Counted from the first letter of the stretch, positions 11,074 through 20,975 are shown. The stretch is DNA of 64,000 nucleotides from Durusdinium trenchii (GCA_963970005.1 CAXAMN010028950.1:328738-392737), one strand, 5' to 3'. Notes: generated by a model from the sequence alone, not told the origin. Numbers and translations: made by a program.

Positions 11074-11236
11074 GTGGTCCACTGGGTGTGTTTTCTTCTT
11101 TATAGCCACATGGGTATGCATATGGGTATGCTTCAAATGAGAACGGCCGACCTAGGTAGTAGAATGAGCAGGGTCGTCAGTAGGGAACCAGCGATAGCAA
11201 GCGAATTTTTGTTTTAATTTTTGGTGACCGATGACC

Positions 11237-11312
11237 TACACCAATGCCAGGAGTTCGCAATGCCAGGAGCCCCTATTACAAAGCGTCCTTGCTCCTAGGA
11301 GTTCGCAATGGG
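11237..11312. repeat. short dispersed repeat (GCCAGGAGCCCCT type)
   Basis: AGGAGTTCGCAATG occurs at about 11250 and 11297, around GCCAGGAGCCCCTA and GTCCTTGCTCCTAG. The last two motifs occur again at 27896-27935 in swapped order. It looks like a small dispersed repeat. Function unknown. Confidence 0.5.
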
Positions 11313-11491
11313 AAACATGTGATGAATTCTCCATGGTGGGGCATAATTGTTCTCCAACACTGGAGGGTGTAGCTGAGTGTTGAGGCCATGCGGCCATTGG
11401 CCATGCCTCTTTTTTTTCTCCCAACGTTGGCAACGCGCACCAACTTTGCTCGTGACACCGGAGATGCTGGCAACCCATCGTGCTTTCGTAG

Positions 11492-11726
11492 ACCCGACGA
11501 ACGGCAACTGGTCATCTCTTCGGGGAATCTCCGGGCCAATCGGGTTTTCCCACTCGACAGGAACCGGTGGGTGCAACCAAAAGGTGTTACCCGGTCTCCG
11601 GTGTTTCAGGGATCTTTGTTCTCCAGCCTGGAGCGCGGGATGTGGACCGCGTCGATGAGCGGTCCGGAGAACGGAGAGCTCAATGTCCACATCCATCCGA
11701 ACTCGCACCATTTGGGGGGTTACAAG
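11492..11726 (+). CDS. two close exons, frame partly uncertain
   Basis: The first part (11492-11566) sits between TTCGTAG and CG|GTGGGT and encodes PDERQLVISSGNLRANRVFP, then LDRN. It has the shape of a WD40 outer strand (LVISSGN). The second part starts after GTGTTTCAG at 11610. There two frames are open: one with LERGMWTASMSGPENGELNV, and one with IFVLQPGARDVDRVDERSGE. I cannot choose between them by eye. Confidence 0.4.
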
Positions 11727-11907
11727 CCCCTTACAAACTATACTATGCTTACACACTCCTACTCTAGACTACATCTATACTCTTCCATCACAAGTCAATA
11801 CCGTTCACATCTTCTGCTTTATGCTGTCTATATAGACTTGAATTCAGTGTGGCCTTCTCACTCCCTTTCGATCAACCAAAGCCTTGCAGGTTGTGGAGAT
11901 TGGATAG

Positions 11908-12031
11908 CTCCAGTCCCTTTCGGAGTGTCGAGGGCTCCTGTCGCTTAGCCGAAAGCCATCGGTCCGAGCCGCAGAAGGAGATGGGGAACGGTGGGTCAAA
12001 ACCGCTCCAAGCCGTGGTGACCTCCAAGCCG
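11908..12031 (+). CDS. internal exon, unknown product
   Basis: The exon starts after GGATAG and ends at CG|GTAGTC. It encodes SSPFRSVEGSCRLAESHRSE, then PQKEMGNGGSKPLQAVVTSK. The composition is serine- and charge-rich, like a disordered tail or linker. Third positions favour G and C. No family is recognised. Confidence 0.5.
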
Positions 12032-12200
12032 GTAGTCTATTTCTGTTCATTCAAAGAGTGAAAAGGCTCCCCCCCGGTTTTGGCCCCGCCCAAGATGATC
12101 AAGATGACAAGGTTTTGGACATGTTCCATGCCTTTCTACATTGAGGGCATACAAATACACAGCATTCTGGATGATTTCTTGGGATGTGCCAAGTGTCGCC

Positions 12201-12222
12201 CAGCTGGTGTGCTCACCAGCTG
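12201..12222. other. perfect short hairpin
   Basis: CAGCTGGTG and CACCAGCTG are 9-base perfect arms around a TGCT loop. It lies in non-coding DNA. Role unknown. Confidence 0.6.
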
Positions 12223-12810
12223 CTGATGATTTAATAGGAACTTTGCAGGGTGGTATGTTCAACACCCTTACTTGGGATATCTTGGGATTGAACCATATTG
12301 AACCCACTTACCATGTTCTTCAAGTCGGGTGTTAACCAGTTTCTATCAAAACAAAATCGCTCTTCTTCCATGGAACTGCGGGTACTTGAGTGGGTACTTG
12401 CTGACATTGAGGAGCTTTTGTCTGTCTCCATCCACAAACACATTGGTCTTCGTCCCCAACGCTCGGTCTGGCTCCGAGACACCGGCCCAGCGGGGCAGAG
12501 TCCGAAAGCCACGGATCGGTGTGGGTGCTGAAGAGCTGGGTGGGCTAACCTCATGGACTATTAGGAGATATGTTGAGCGAAAGTGAGGTCTCAAAATGGT
12601 GGCAACACCAAACACCACAGTGTAAACATGTGTAAACATTGGGCGCAAGGTCTATCGTTCGGAGCACCATCCAGTCTGATTCTCGACCATTCTGAACCCT
12701 TTTTCTTCCTCCTTTCAGCACCTAGCTCCCTTCAGTCCCTTTTCACCGCTCCCCCAAAAAGAAAGAAAACCATCGGCACGCTTTCTGAAGCCGGGTTCCC
12801 ACCTCTCCAG

Positions 12811-12950
12811 CTCTTTCCGCCGCAGCAGCCACACGCTGCCCAAGGTCCAGGAGGTATCGGTGCCCTGGCGGTGAACTGGAAGATGCACAGCGCCATTTGC
12901 GGCTGTGGCGAGCTGTTGGAAGTGTGGCGAGCTGCAGAAAGCGGACGTTG
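12811..12950 (+). CDS. exon, WD40 blade
   Basis: After a pyrimidine-rich tract ending CTCCAG the frame reads through PQQPHAAQGPGGIGALAVNW, then KMHSAICGCGELLEVWRAAE. GGIGALAVNW gives the inner strand, SAICGCG the turn, and LLEVW the closing W of a WD40 blade. GTGGCGAGCTG is duplicated 17 bases apart near the end, which makes the exact exon end unclear; a good GTGAGA donor at about 12960 is in another frame. The exon likely belongs with the blades at 13.5, 13.9 and 16.7 kb. Confidence 0.6.
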
Positions 12951-13471
12951 GAGTTGAGCGCGGTGAGATCATAATGAATGATACCAGTGTTTTTCCAGCT
13001 ATAGCACTAATATGCACTAAAAAACCTATAGTAGGCAAAAGTTTAATCATAATAGGTTCATATAGGTTCCATATATTATATTATACGATTATATATAGAA
13101 TGGTTAATTATTTGAATTCACTGTGCATCTTTTTGGTGGAAAATGTTTGTTTGGTGTTGAAAGACGTCTTATTGCAGACCAGTTTGGAATTTCCAAGACT
13201 TGTGTTGGAAGGATTCTGTTGATCGTCCCTGTCAACTTCTTCCTGGAAACCAAACGGAATTTTGTTTTGTGACCAGCTATATGCTTACTTATGGCAGTCG
13301 GTAGGGTTGCAAAACCCTTGCCTTTGTTTTCCTTCGTTGGGCCAGACTATCCCGCTAATTCCATGTTGTTTGTTTTTCGCTCCAAGCGCGACAGATGTCT
13401 CTCCATCGAGCTGCATGTCGCAGTTTTGGTCGAGCTCGAACGAACTCGGCCGGCCTGGCTGTAGGTGGGAC

Positions 13472-13658
13472 ATGGCCAGCAAGGGCGAGGAGGACACGAC
13501 TGCGCCCCAGCGTTTGCAGATTTTGCGCGGCCATACTCAGATGGTGACTGCTATCCACGTGGACTGGGCGCAGGGCCTCATTTTGTCGGCGGCCATGGAT
13601 GCCTGGAACAGCATGTGGAGGCTGTGGTGTGGGTGCCGAACTGCTGGTTCAACCAAGG
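13472..13658 (+). CDS. exon, WD40 blade, possible gene start
   Basis: The frame reads MASKGEEDTTAPQRLQILRG, then HTQMVTAIHVDWAQGLILSA and AMDAWNSMWRLW. GH-x-x-x-V-T-A-I is the start of a WD40 blade and M-W-R-L-W its end. The ATG at 13472 with an acidic leader could be a true start, but the frame is also open upstream to about 13262, so it could be internal. A G|GTGGGC donor follows. This is one of the strongest WD40 exons in the window. Confidence 0.68.
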
Positions 13659-13801
13659 GTGGGCCAAATTATCGGCCTTCAAAGATCTGCAGTTTCAGGC
13701 AGAAAAAGGCCCCCCCAGCTTGGACGGGTCAGTGTTAGCATCCTTTCGTTTGGTTTGGAGCTAGAATGGATCAATGATTTCATGAGTACCTCAGACTCAA
13801 G

Positions 13802-13960
13802 AGGTAGGTATGTCATATGGCGCCAGACCGCAGCCGGCCCACCGGCCACGGCGCCGGCGCAGAAGCCGAAATCGGCCACCGAGGATTGCACCTTGCGGCG
13901 CTGGGACCTGCGCTCGGGCGAGCTGTTGAAGACCTTTCCGGTGCTAAGCGGCGAGATCAG
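13802..13960 (+). CDS. exon, WD40 blade
   Basis: The frame encodes RYVIWRQTAAGPPATAPAQK, then PKSATEDCTLRRWDLRSGEL and LKTFPVLSGEI. S-A-T-E-D-C-T-L-R-R-W-D is a full WD40 turn and strand, and SGELLKTF the usual follow-on to the next blade. The alanine-proline run is a loop insert. The exon probably ends at ATCAG|GCGAGG, a GC donor of a kind common in dinoflagellates, or five bases later at G|GTGGTC. Confidence 0.68.
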
Positions 13961-14234
13961 GCGAGGTGGTCAGACGGAGGTCGGCGGTGGCGGCGTTGTT
14001 CGTTTTCTGTTCATCATTATATGGGTATTATATGGGGTGTATGAAAATTTGGGGTTCCGACCTCTCAGGAACCCTCTGGGAAGAAGGGACATAGACTTTT
14101 AAAAACATATCCCGGCAAGAGACCCCAAACAGTCTGTGTGAGGTCTATAAGCAGAAAGTCTAGAGATCTAGACGCATTGGGGTCCAGAGAGGTGATGGTG
14201 GTGATGAAGGTGGGGATCGTGGTGACGGTGGTGG

Positions 14235-14254
14235 TGAGTGAGTGAGTGTGAGTG

Positions 14255-14286
<32 letters not shown>

Positions 14287-14812
14287 TGAGTGTGGGAGAG
14301 TGAGTGTGAGTGTGAGTGTGAGCGTGAGTGAGTGTGTGAGTGAGTGTGAGAGTGAGTGTGAGTGAGAGTGAGTGTGGATGAGAGTGAGTGTGAGTGAGAG
14401 TGAGAGTGTGAGGGAGTGTGAGTGAGAGTGGCAGAGTGAGTGTGAGTGAGAGTGAGTGTGAGTGAGGGTGGGAGAGTGAGTGTGAGTGTGAGGGAGTGTG
14501 ATTGGAATGTGAGTGTGAGTGAGAGTGAGTGTGAGTGAGAGTGAGGGTGGGAGAGTGAGTGCGAGTGAGAGTGAGTGTGATTGTGAATGTGAGTGTGAGT
14601 GAGTGTGAATGTGTGTGTGAGTGAAGAGTGAGTGTGAGGGTGAGTGTGAGCGTGTGTGAGTGAGTGAGAGTGAGTGTGATTGTGACTGTGAGTGTGAGTG
14701 AGTGTGAGTGTGAGTGAGTGTGAGTGTGAGTATGAGTGAAGAGTGAGTGTGAGTGTGAGCGTGAGTGAGTGAGTGAGAGAGAGTGAGAGTGAGAGAGAGA
14801 GAGAGTGAGCTG
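14235..14812 (+). repeat. GAGTGT/GAGTGA microsatellite
   Basis: About 580 bases of imperfect GTGAGT and GAGAGT units. The minus-strand frames rich in S, H, L and T are repeat artefacts, not genes. It sits at the same place in copy 2 of the element as the GGTGAT repeat does in copy 1. Confidence 0.9.
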
Positions 14813-14815
14813 CAC

Positions 14816-15010
14816 TTCGAGGTTCACCAAGTGCTGTACCTTCCCCGAAATCTCCACTTCGAGGTTCACCATGCAAGTCCTCTACCTGCCACGAAATCTG
14901 CCATTCGAGGTTCACCAAGTCCTTGTGCTTGCCACGAAATCTGCAATTCGAGGTTCACAAAGTGCTGCGCCTGTCACGAAATCTGCACTTCGAGGTTCAC
15001 AAAGTGCTGT
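14816..15010 (-). repeat. minisatellite of 42-45 bp, right block on minus strand
   Basis: Units containing CACGAAATCTGC and TTCGAGGTTCAC recur at about 14845, 14890, 14934 and 14976. Read on the minus strand, a unit encodes a 14-residue peptide of the type ADFVAGAALCEPR. The same unit forms a second block at 15466-15670, with the Gag-like frame between. Confidence 0.8.
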
Positions 15011-15581
15011 TCCCCTTACCATCGCGGTGTGGGGATTGTGGCTTTCCTTTGCCTTTCTCCTTTCCTTTTGCTTTGTCCTTGCCTTTCCCTTTGTCCTGGT
15101 CGGTACGCTTGGGTGACTTTGCCCAACAATCCTCCTCGAAATGACCTGGCTTCCCACATCGACGACACTTTGTGTCCTTGCCTGCACCCTTAGGTGGTTT
15201 GTCATATCCAACTGGGTTTCCTTTCTGGCTACCGCGTGCAAACTCTAATGCTCGCGACTGTCTTTCGTAAAATGACGGAGACTCTAACAATTCCTTCATT
15301 GTGGTTGATTTGCCATGGAAGGCAAGATGCCTGTGTATTTCCTGTGGCAAACACCTCATGATGATCATGATCTGATCAACTTCCTGCAACTGGAGATCGG
15401 TAAACGATGCACACTGTCCTTCAATCGGTTGAATTCTTGCTCCAGAAACAAACATATGTTGCCTGCCACGAAATCTGCACGTCCAAGGTTCACCGAGTGC
15501 TGCGCCTGCCACGAAATCTGCACATCGAGGGTCACAGACTGCTGTGCCTGCCACGAAATCTGCAAACGATCCAAAAGTCAC
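14997..15581 (-). pseudogene. Gag-like fragment with CCHC zinc knuckle
   Basis: A minus-strand frame of about 195 codons. It starts in two minisatellite units (ADFVAGTAVC type), then reads LQEVDQIMIIMRCLPQEIHR, MKELLESPSFYERQSRALEF and a zinc knuckle, KCRRCGKPGHFEEDC (C-x2-C-x4-H-x4-C), near 15127-15176. A lysine-glycine-rich tail (DKGKGKDKAKGKEKGKGK) follows. This order matches Gag of Ty1/copia-type retroelements, which binds RNA. No protease, integrase or reverse transcriptase follows, so it is a fragment or a captured domain. A cellular zinc-knuckle protein is a less likely alternative. Confidence 0.6.
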
Positions 15582-15670
15582 GATTCACTGCGCCTGTCAC
15601 GAAATCCACCACCATGTCCAAAGTGCTGCGCCTGCCACGACAACTGCATATCGAAGTAGAACAGCTCCGA
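15466..15670 (-). repeat. minisatellite of about 42 bp, left block on minus strand
   Basis: About five units begin CCACGAAATC or a close variant at about 15466, 15510, 15552, 15597 and 15636, each with a TGCGCCTGCC-type end. Units become more diverged toward 15740. It mirrors the block at 14816-15010 across the Gag-like frame, in the same orientation. Confidence 0.8.
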
Positions 15671-15968
15671 TCCCTTGCACCTGCCACGAAAAGTCGACTT
15701 GGGAGCACCAAAACATGAGGTTTCCCTTGCGCCTGCCACGAAAAGTGATCACCATGTGCGAAACTGCGCACGGCACCACAACAAGAGCGCAGCCGTTAGA
15801 AGCGCCCGCCGTGCCCACGCAGATTCTGCGAGCCTGCGCAGTCGAAATGCACATTGACGATGTCGAGAGGCATGAATGTACTGTAAATAGCAGCGAATTC
15901 GACCTATGCATCAGCTGCTTTTCTAGTACCGCAAGAACCCCTAGTGTGTCCACACTCCACACTGTTTG

Positions 15969-16091
15969 GGGAATCATTGCTTGGGGGTCTCCCTATAAAC
16001 ATGTGGGGACCATATTATGAAGTGGCAGGGAATCATTGCTTGGGGGTCTCCCTATCAACATGTGGGGGACCCTATTATGAAGTGGCAGGAA
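15969..16091. repeat. 61-bp tandem duplication
   Basis: GGAATCATTGCTTGGGGGTC and the next 40 bases, ending GAAGTGGCAGG, occur twice in a row with a few differences. The first copy starts inside the right inverted arm of element copy 2. Confidence 0.85.
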
Positions 16092-16644
16092 TCTTCAGAG
16101 GGGAACAGGGTTGGAAAAGGGACACCTGAGGATATTTAGGAGTTGGTTGCGCCTTGCTATCATAATATGACTTCCTTCTCAGCAGGGTCCATAGGATGAC
16201 TCCTTGATTTTCTAGGATAAGGCCTGTTGTCAGCTGCGAAGTCGATGGCGCATGCACATTTTCCATATAAACACTTTAAAAGGTCAGGTAAGTGTAACTA
16301 AAAAATAGATACTTGCCAGGTGCATTACAGTTGACCCAAGATAGGCTTCATACATTGGCATGGTTTTGGTCTTTCTGGTCAAAATCGTGACGAGGATGAC
16401 ACCGACAATGTCCTAAATGACAAGTACTTGTGTGACATTCGCAAAGTAGGGGGACCTAGTAGGGCCATGATCACATGCATGGATCCCCATGGAGTTTCAG
16501 AAACATGGAGTCGCAACAGCTTTGATCCCACGCATTCAGGTCTCCCACGAACCAAATAACTTAATAGATACTGGTACAGTACTTAATAATTGATAAATAC
16601 AGAAAAACAATTGCCCAACAGAGAAATGCGACATAGGTGGGCAG

Positions 16645-16822
16645 TCTTGGATCGGACGACGCGTCTCGTTTGTTTGGCACCGCCATTGAATCGTGCGCGC
16701 CCGGTGCCAGGTGCATGTCGCTGGTGGATGATGCGTCGGTGGTCACTGGCGACGAGCGTGGGAATCTGCAGGTTTGGGATTTGGAAGGTGGACTCGTCCA
16801 ACGCGTGCTGACCGCGCACAAG
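16645..16822 (+). CDS. exon, WD40 blade
   Basis: The exon lies between GGGCAG and AAG|GTGGGG, a good splice pair. It reads LGSDDASRLFGTAIESCAPG, then ARCMSLVDDASVVTGDERGN and LQVWDLEGGLVQRVLTAHK. C-M-S-L, V-V-T-G-D-E-R-G-N and L-Q-V-W-D match a complete WD40 blade, and V-L-T-A-H-K begins the next. Third positions are strongly GC. Together with exons at 12.8-13.9 kb it supports one propeller protein on the + strand, interrupted by the element at 14.1-16.0 kb lying in its intron. Confidence 0.72.
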
Positions 16823-16869
16823 GTGGGGGCAGCGGGCAGCGGGCAGGTGTGGAAGATTGGAACGGCTAG

Positions 16870-17695
16870 ATTGTAGATGATTGCTTTTCGCTTGATATTT
16901 TTTAATTTCATGCCAAATGTCCAACTCTCTCAGTGACGATTCCGAATCGTGCAACTTGTTGATCAGAGTTTATTTGCAATTTCCAGAGTTGATACTTGGC
17001 ACCAGAAGCAGGGTCACAAGATCATACTATACTGACTATACTTTAAACATCTTTGAACCAAGCACCAATCACCTGTAGCAGCGGGTCATCCGTTACTTCA
17101 TCCTCGTCCGCCGGCTAACGAGAGTACACTCTGACGAACACGCCGCATTGAAGTGGAACATAGGCCCTTATAAGAAGACCGTGTTGCTCTACAAATAGGG
17201 CAGTTTTCTGCTTCCAAGTGTTTAATGTCCAGCTCCTATTAATAACCCCTCCTCCCCCATTGATCAAGTGCGGGCCCTAAATAATGCGAAAGCAAGAAAA
17301 ATCCTAGAAAATATTGATTTGATTTGGACATGAAAGGAGAGAAAAGGGAACAAAGGAGAGGAAAGGAAATGAAAGTAAAATGAAAGGAAAGGAAAAGAAA
17401 TGAAAGCAATCAAATGAAGGAATGGTAAAGGGGCTGAACCCAAATCCGGTCGCCGGCGTCCGTGTGTCGCCCGGAGGGCCTTCGGTTCGGCGGCGCCCCC
17501 AACCGCCGACCCACCTCAGATGTGTAATTTACGGTGCTTTGTGTGCGTGAGGTGCAAAAACCAGTGTGTTTGACAGGGTTTTGTGCGCGTGGAAGATGCA
17601 ACGCGTCGAAGATGGAGAAATGTGCTAAAATGGTGGGTGGTTTCCAAGAGTGGTGTCGGTAATGCGCGCCGCGCGGGTGCATAATCTATTTTTGG
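16870..17695. other. no gene; purine-rich tract
   Basis: At 17331-17408 the strand is almost all A and G, with GAAAGGAAA-type units. The rest shows no exon-like stretch. A GC-rich patch at 17445-17515 has open frames but no domain. Confidence 0.5.
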
Positions 17696-17945
17696 GTGAT
17701 GGGCCCGTGTCAACATAAATTGCACAAAATGTACCCCAAGGTGGGCCAACATAGCCCCAAGATGGGCCAACATAGGCTCAACGTGGGCCCAAGATATGCC
17801 AACATAGGCCCAAGAAAGGCTCAAGATGGGTCCAAGATGGTCCAACATAGTAGCTGCGCCAACGTGGGCCCAAGATAGGCCAACATAGGCCCATATGCCC
17901 AACATAGGCCCAGGATGGGCCAACATAGCCCCAAGATGGTCAGAG
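17696..17945 (+). repeat. minisatellite, GGGCCAACATAGGCCCAAGAT type
   Basis: Units mix GGGCCAACATAGC, CCCAAGAT and near variants with a loose period of about 10 or 21 bases. The minus-strand frame full of AHVG- and LGPML-like words is a product of the repeat. Confidence 0.85.
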
Positions 17946-18453
17946 CCCGGCTGTCAGGCGTAAGCCTTTAAATAATCATGACCCTCAAAAAAGCTAAAGC
18001 TACTCAACCAAAAGGAAGCCTAAAGGAATTGTAAAGGAAACCACGAAAAGAACCAGCCAGGCATTGTTTAGTATTATTTGAGGTCTGGAGTAATTGAAGG
18101 TTTGGGCTGCTCGTGGGGGGTGGTTTTTGCGTGTTGATTTCAGGTTACAAATGGCAATGCCCAAATAAGCCATGTTGAAAGGAAAATGCAGCAGCCAAAT
18201 CAGAAATTCAGAAAGGATTGCCTTCAATAAAGCCAACAGGAAATATAAAGGATTTGTAAAGGAAACCACCAAATAATCAGATTTGGGAATCAGCTGAAAG
18301 CTCAGAATCAGCTTGGATGAATCAAGGTCTGGAAGCAACGGAAAATCAGGGTCCAGAACAACTTTAGTATTATTTGGTGGCAATTTATTAATTGTTTTTT
18401 TAGTATTATTCACGGCCATCTATTAGTACGTGGTGGTAAGCCACTGTCATGGT

Positions 18454-18472
18454 ATATATATATATATATAGT
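18454..18472. repeat. short AT dinucleotide run
   Basis: About nine TA units in a row, in an AT-rich spacer. Confidence 0.9.
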
Positions 18473-18504
18473 ATGTTCATATGATGTTGGTGTTTGCATG
18501 TGCT

Positions 18505-18700
18505 GCTGGAGTAATTAAGGCACCTGCTACATGAGCAGGATGTGGTGCGCAAGAACCGCCTTTAATCACTCCATCAACTTGAGTTCAACATGTTTCATTT
18601 TTTGTGGGGAGCCCAAACCAATATGCAAACTAAGTTGAAGAGCCACACTTGGCTGAATGCAATATGTTGATATTAAGTATATTCATGGTGGCAAGGGGGG
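18505..18700 (+). repeat. dispersed repeat with internal hairpin, copy A
   Basis: Its reverse complement matches 26235-26469 over most of its length, with a few indels. Shared blocks include GGTGGCAAGGGG, GTTGATATTAAGTAT and CAAACTAAGTTGAAGA. Near one end GGAGTAATTAAGGC (18508-18521) and GCCTTTAATCACTCC (18558-18572) form inverted arms, like a MITE of about 65 bases. No coding potential. Confidence 0.7.
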
Positions 18701-18819
18701 ACAGGACAGCATTCAATTCCACTACCAAACCCTTGCTAGTGAATACAGAGCTTGAAGAGTGCCCAAATATCAGCCACTGAAGCACAAGGATCACATAGTT
18801 CAAGATGTCTACAACTTGG

Positions 18820-19295
18820 GTGGGCCCTGGCCACCGGGGCCCACATATTAAGGTGCAAAGGACTGCTGTGTGAGAGTCAGTGAACGTCATTGGTTGCTGT
18901 TTTGGTTGATGTTGTTTTCCTGCTTGCTGCAAGTGCTATGCAGGAGTCATCAAAACTTTTGCGTCAGGAACTCAAGACATTATGCTTTCTAAAAACATGT
19001 GGAATGCCAACAGTCATGTCAACAACTGTGAGAGCCAAGAGTCTGAGAGCTTGCAAACCTATCGGCTGAATCGGTTCAAAGTGAAACATGAAAACACGCA
19101 AACAAAGTGCTGTCAATTGTCTTGGAAGAAGTGACAGGGTCTCATCAATTTCCTGATAGGTGTGGTTCCACCAGGACCCCCAGACATAGCAACCTGTTCT
19201 ATGTATTGAAGCCAAAGCTTGGTGGTTCAAATCCTCCCCGATCCAGTTGTCAATGTGACATTTAGAAAGCATGGGCCCTGGCTGCCAGGGCCCTA
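18820..19295. repeat. palindromes and a 12-bp inverted pair
   Basis: ATGCTTTCTAAA at 18982-18993 is matched exactly by its reverse complement at 19261-19272. Just outside, GGGCCCTGG and CCAGGGCCC form a tight palindrome at about 19273-19293, and a similar one (GGGCCCTGGCCACCGGGGCCC) lies at about 18823-18843. The interval also holds a minus-strand open frame of 102 codons beginning MLSKCHIDNW, which I do not call a gene. The layout suggests a small mobile element. Confidence 0.5.
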
Positions 19296-19942
19296 GCTAA
19301 TTCAACATCAAATGGCTCACGCACCAGGAAAGAACAATCAAAACCGCGCACAATTTTCAAAGTAAGGCACGGCTGAGCAGCAGACAAACTCAAAGAGTCA
19401 GCAGTCCTGGCAAGGAAAGTTCAATTGCATGAGTGCCTATTGATGCAACCCTCGAAATATTTCAAAGTGCTATATTTCAATGCAGTGTGCGCAAAATCAA
19501 AGTTGGATGTTCAATTGGTCGCTGCTTCGCAGTCCACGCAAGGAGGCGCTTTTCCTCGTTTCATTGACAAGGAAGAGCGAGGAAGAATTTATTCGAAGCA
19601 TTGCACTTTTCTGCCTTTCTGTTTCTGCCCCAAGCGCAAGTGATACAGGCATCGATTGTGTTCCAAACACCAGTCATGAAGAAACATTATATATAGTAAT
19701 TATGTCCTTTTGGCGGCATCAACGTGGTTTTCTCATCATGTGAGGACATGGTCCATGGTCCCTTATTGCTTTTGACTTGCTCGCCTTGTCTAATCCAATG
19801 TTAACTCATAGCTTCTGTAATGTACATGAAACTGTTTATGTCCTGGTCCCGGAACACCTCCGATGAGACTCCACTCTAATTTGACCACCCGTGGCATCTC
19901 CAGCCGTGCAGATCGCACCAAGCCCCACAGGGAGATCGAGGC

Positions 19943-20055
19943 ACTGAAGTTCGCATCAGTGGCAGAGCTTCTCTGGGCATGCTGCTGCACCCAGCCTCAG
20001 AAGGTCATCAATGTCAGTTGCAGTAATATCAGCAAGCAAAGTCAACAACCAAGCG
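19943..20055 (-). CDS. minus-strand exon, probable C-terminal part
   Basis: The minus strand encodes ADITATDIDDLLRLGAAACP then EKLCH and a stop near 19953. The short acidic helix has a convincing protein look. It continues the frame of the exon at 20096-20222, with an AT-rich stretch between that may be a small intron or coding. No family is recognised. Confidence 0.45.
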
Positions 20056-20095
20056 CGACATACAGTTGAGAATCTTGAAATGAAAACTTGCTGAA

Positions 20096-20222
20096 GCAAA
20101 TTGACGAGTTGCGCTATGCAGTCATCCACGTTGACATATACGTCGGGCGGCCCCTCCACGGTGCCAAATGTCTGTTGCGCCTGGATGCCACATACGATGC
20201 CTTGTGCGCCACAAAGGATTCA
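20096..20222 (-). CDS. minus-strand exon, unknown product
   Basis: The minus strand reads ILCGAQGIVCGIQAQQTFGT, then VEGPPDVYVNVDDCIAQLVN and LLQ. The composition is strongly protein-like, with good third positions. The likely donor is near TTCAG|CAAG on the minus strand, but a read-through into the next exon is also open. It is the best evidence that a real minus-strand gene ends near 19.95 kb. Confidence 0.55.
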
Positions 20223-20585
20223 ATCATACACTTAGCCCACCTTTTAATGAACTACTAATTCCTTTCCCGGGTTAATCTTCAAAAGTTTGAGGGCAGAATC
20301 AACCCAAAGCCGCTTCGCCCCGGCTCATGCCCAGCAGGCGCATCAGAAGGCCCGGCGGCTTTGTTTACAGCCACCGGAATGGAGAAGATGCGCGCTGTCC
20401 AGTTGTCTCCTCAACAAGGCCATGCGTTCACGGCTGCTGCATCATAAACATTGAAAACAGTATATAAGAGTTCACTTTGCTCTAGGTCCAGGGTGTATTG
20501 TGGCTTTAGTGTCTGGGACCCCCACAGCCATATGCAACAATCTATTCCCCACATTGACGAGTGGGGGTTTTGTTTTTTTGTGTTG

Positions 20586-20975
20586 CATCCCGGCCTCCGC
20601 TAACGCCTCCTCCTCCTCCGCCTCCTCCCCCCCCACCAATTGCTACCAACCTAATTGTCACCGCCTAATTGTCACCAACCAATTGCCACCATAATTGGTA
20701 CCAACCAATTGTCAACAACAAATTTCCTCCGACCACTTGTCACCAACCAGTTGTCATCAACTAGTTGTCATCAACCAATTGCCACCAACAAATTGTTACC
20801 AACAATTTGCAACCCACAGATTGTCACCAACCAATTGTCATCAACAACAAATTGTCACCAACCAATTGCCGCCAACTAATTGTCACCAACTAAATGTCAT
20901 CACCAGCCAATTCTCATTCACCAAGTGTCATCAACCACTTGTTACCTACCAATTGCCCCCCACTAATTGTCACCA
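20586..20975 (+). repeat. minisatellite, CACCAACCAATTGT type
   Basis: More than twenty imperfect units of 12-15 bases (ACCAACCAATTGTC and TCATCAACCA types). The open frames rich in N, Q, T and H come from the repeat. Confidence 0.9.

Larger units (their letters stand above)
14108..15972. mobile_element. dispersed element with inverted ends, copy 2
   Basis: The left region (TATCCCGGCAAGAG to about 14215) and right region (about 15736-15972) match copy 1 at 2011-2660. Left CCCCAAACAGT at 14123 is inverted at the right as ACTGTTTGGGG, ending 15971. Between them lie a GTGAGT-type microsatellite, a minisatellite of about 42 bp in two blocks, and a minus-strand Gag-like frame. Copy 1 lacks the last two except for one degraded minisatellite-like unit (CACGAAATATTATCACC). 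This suggests either a larger parent element or later growth inside a small one. No reverse transcriptase or transposase is seen. Confidence 0.6.

Noticed and set aside
14160-14918. Minus-strand frames of 234 and 252 codons rich in S, H, L and T
   Set aside because: They are pure products of the GAGTGT microsatellite.
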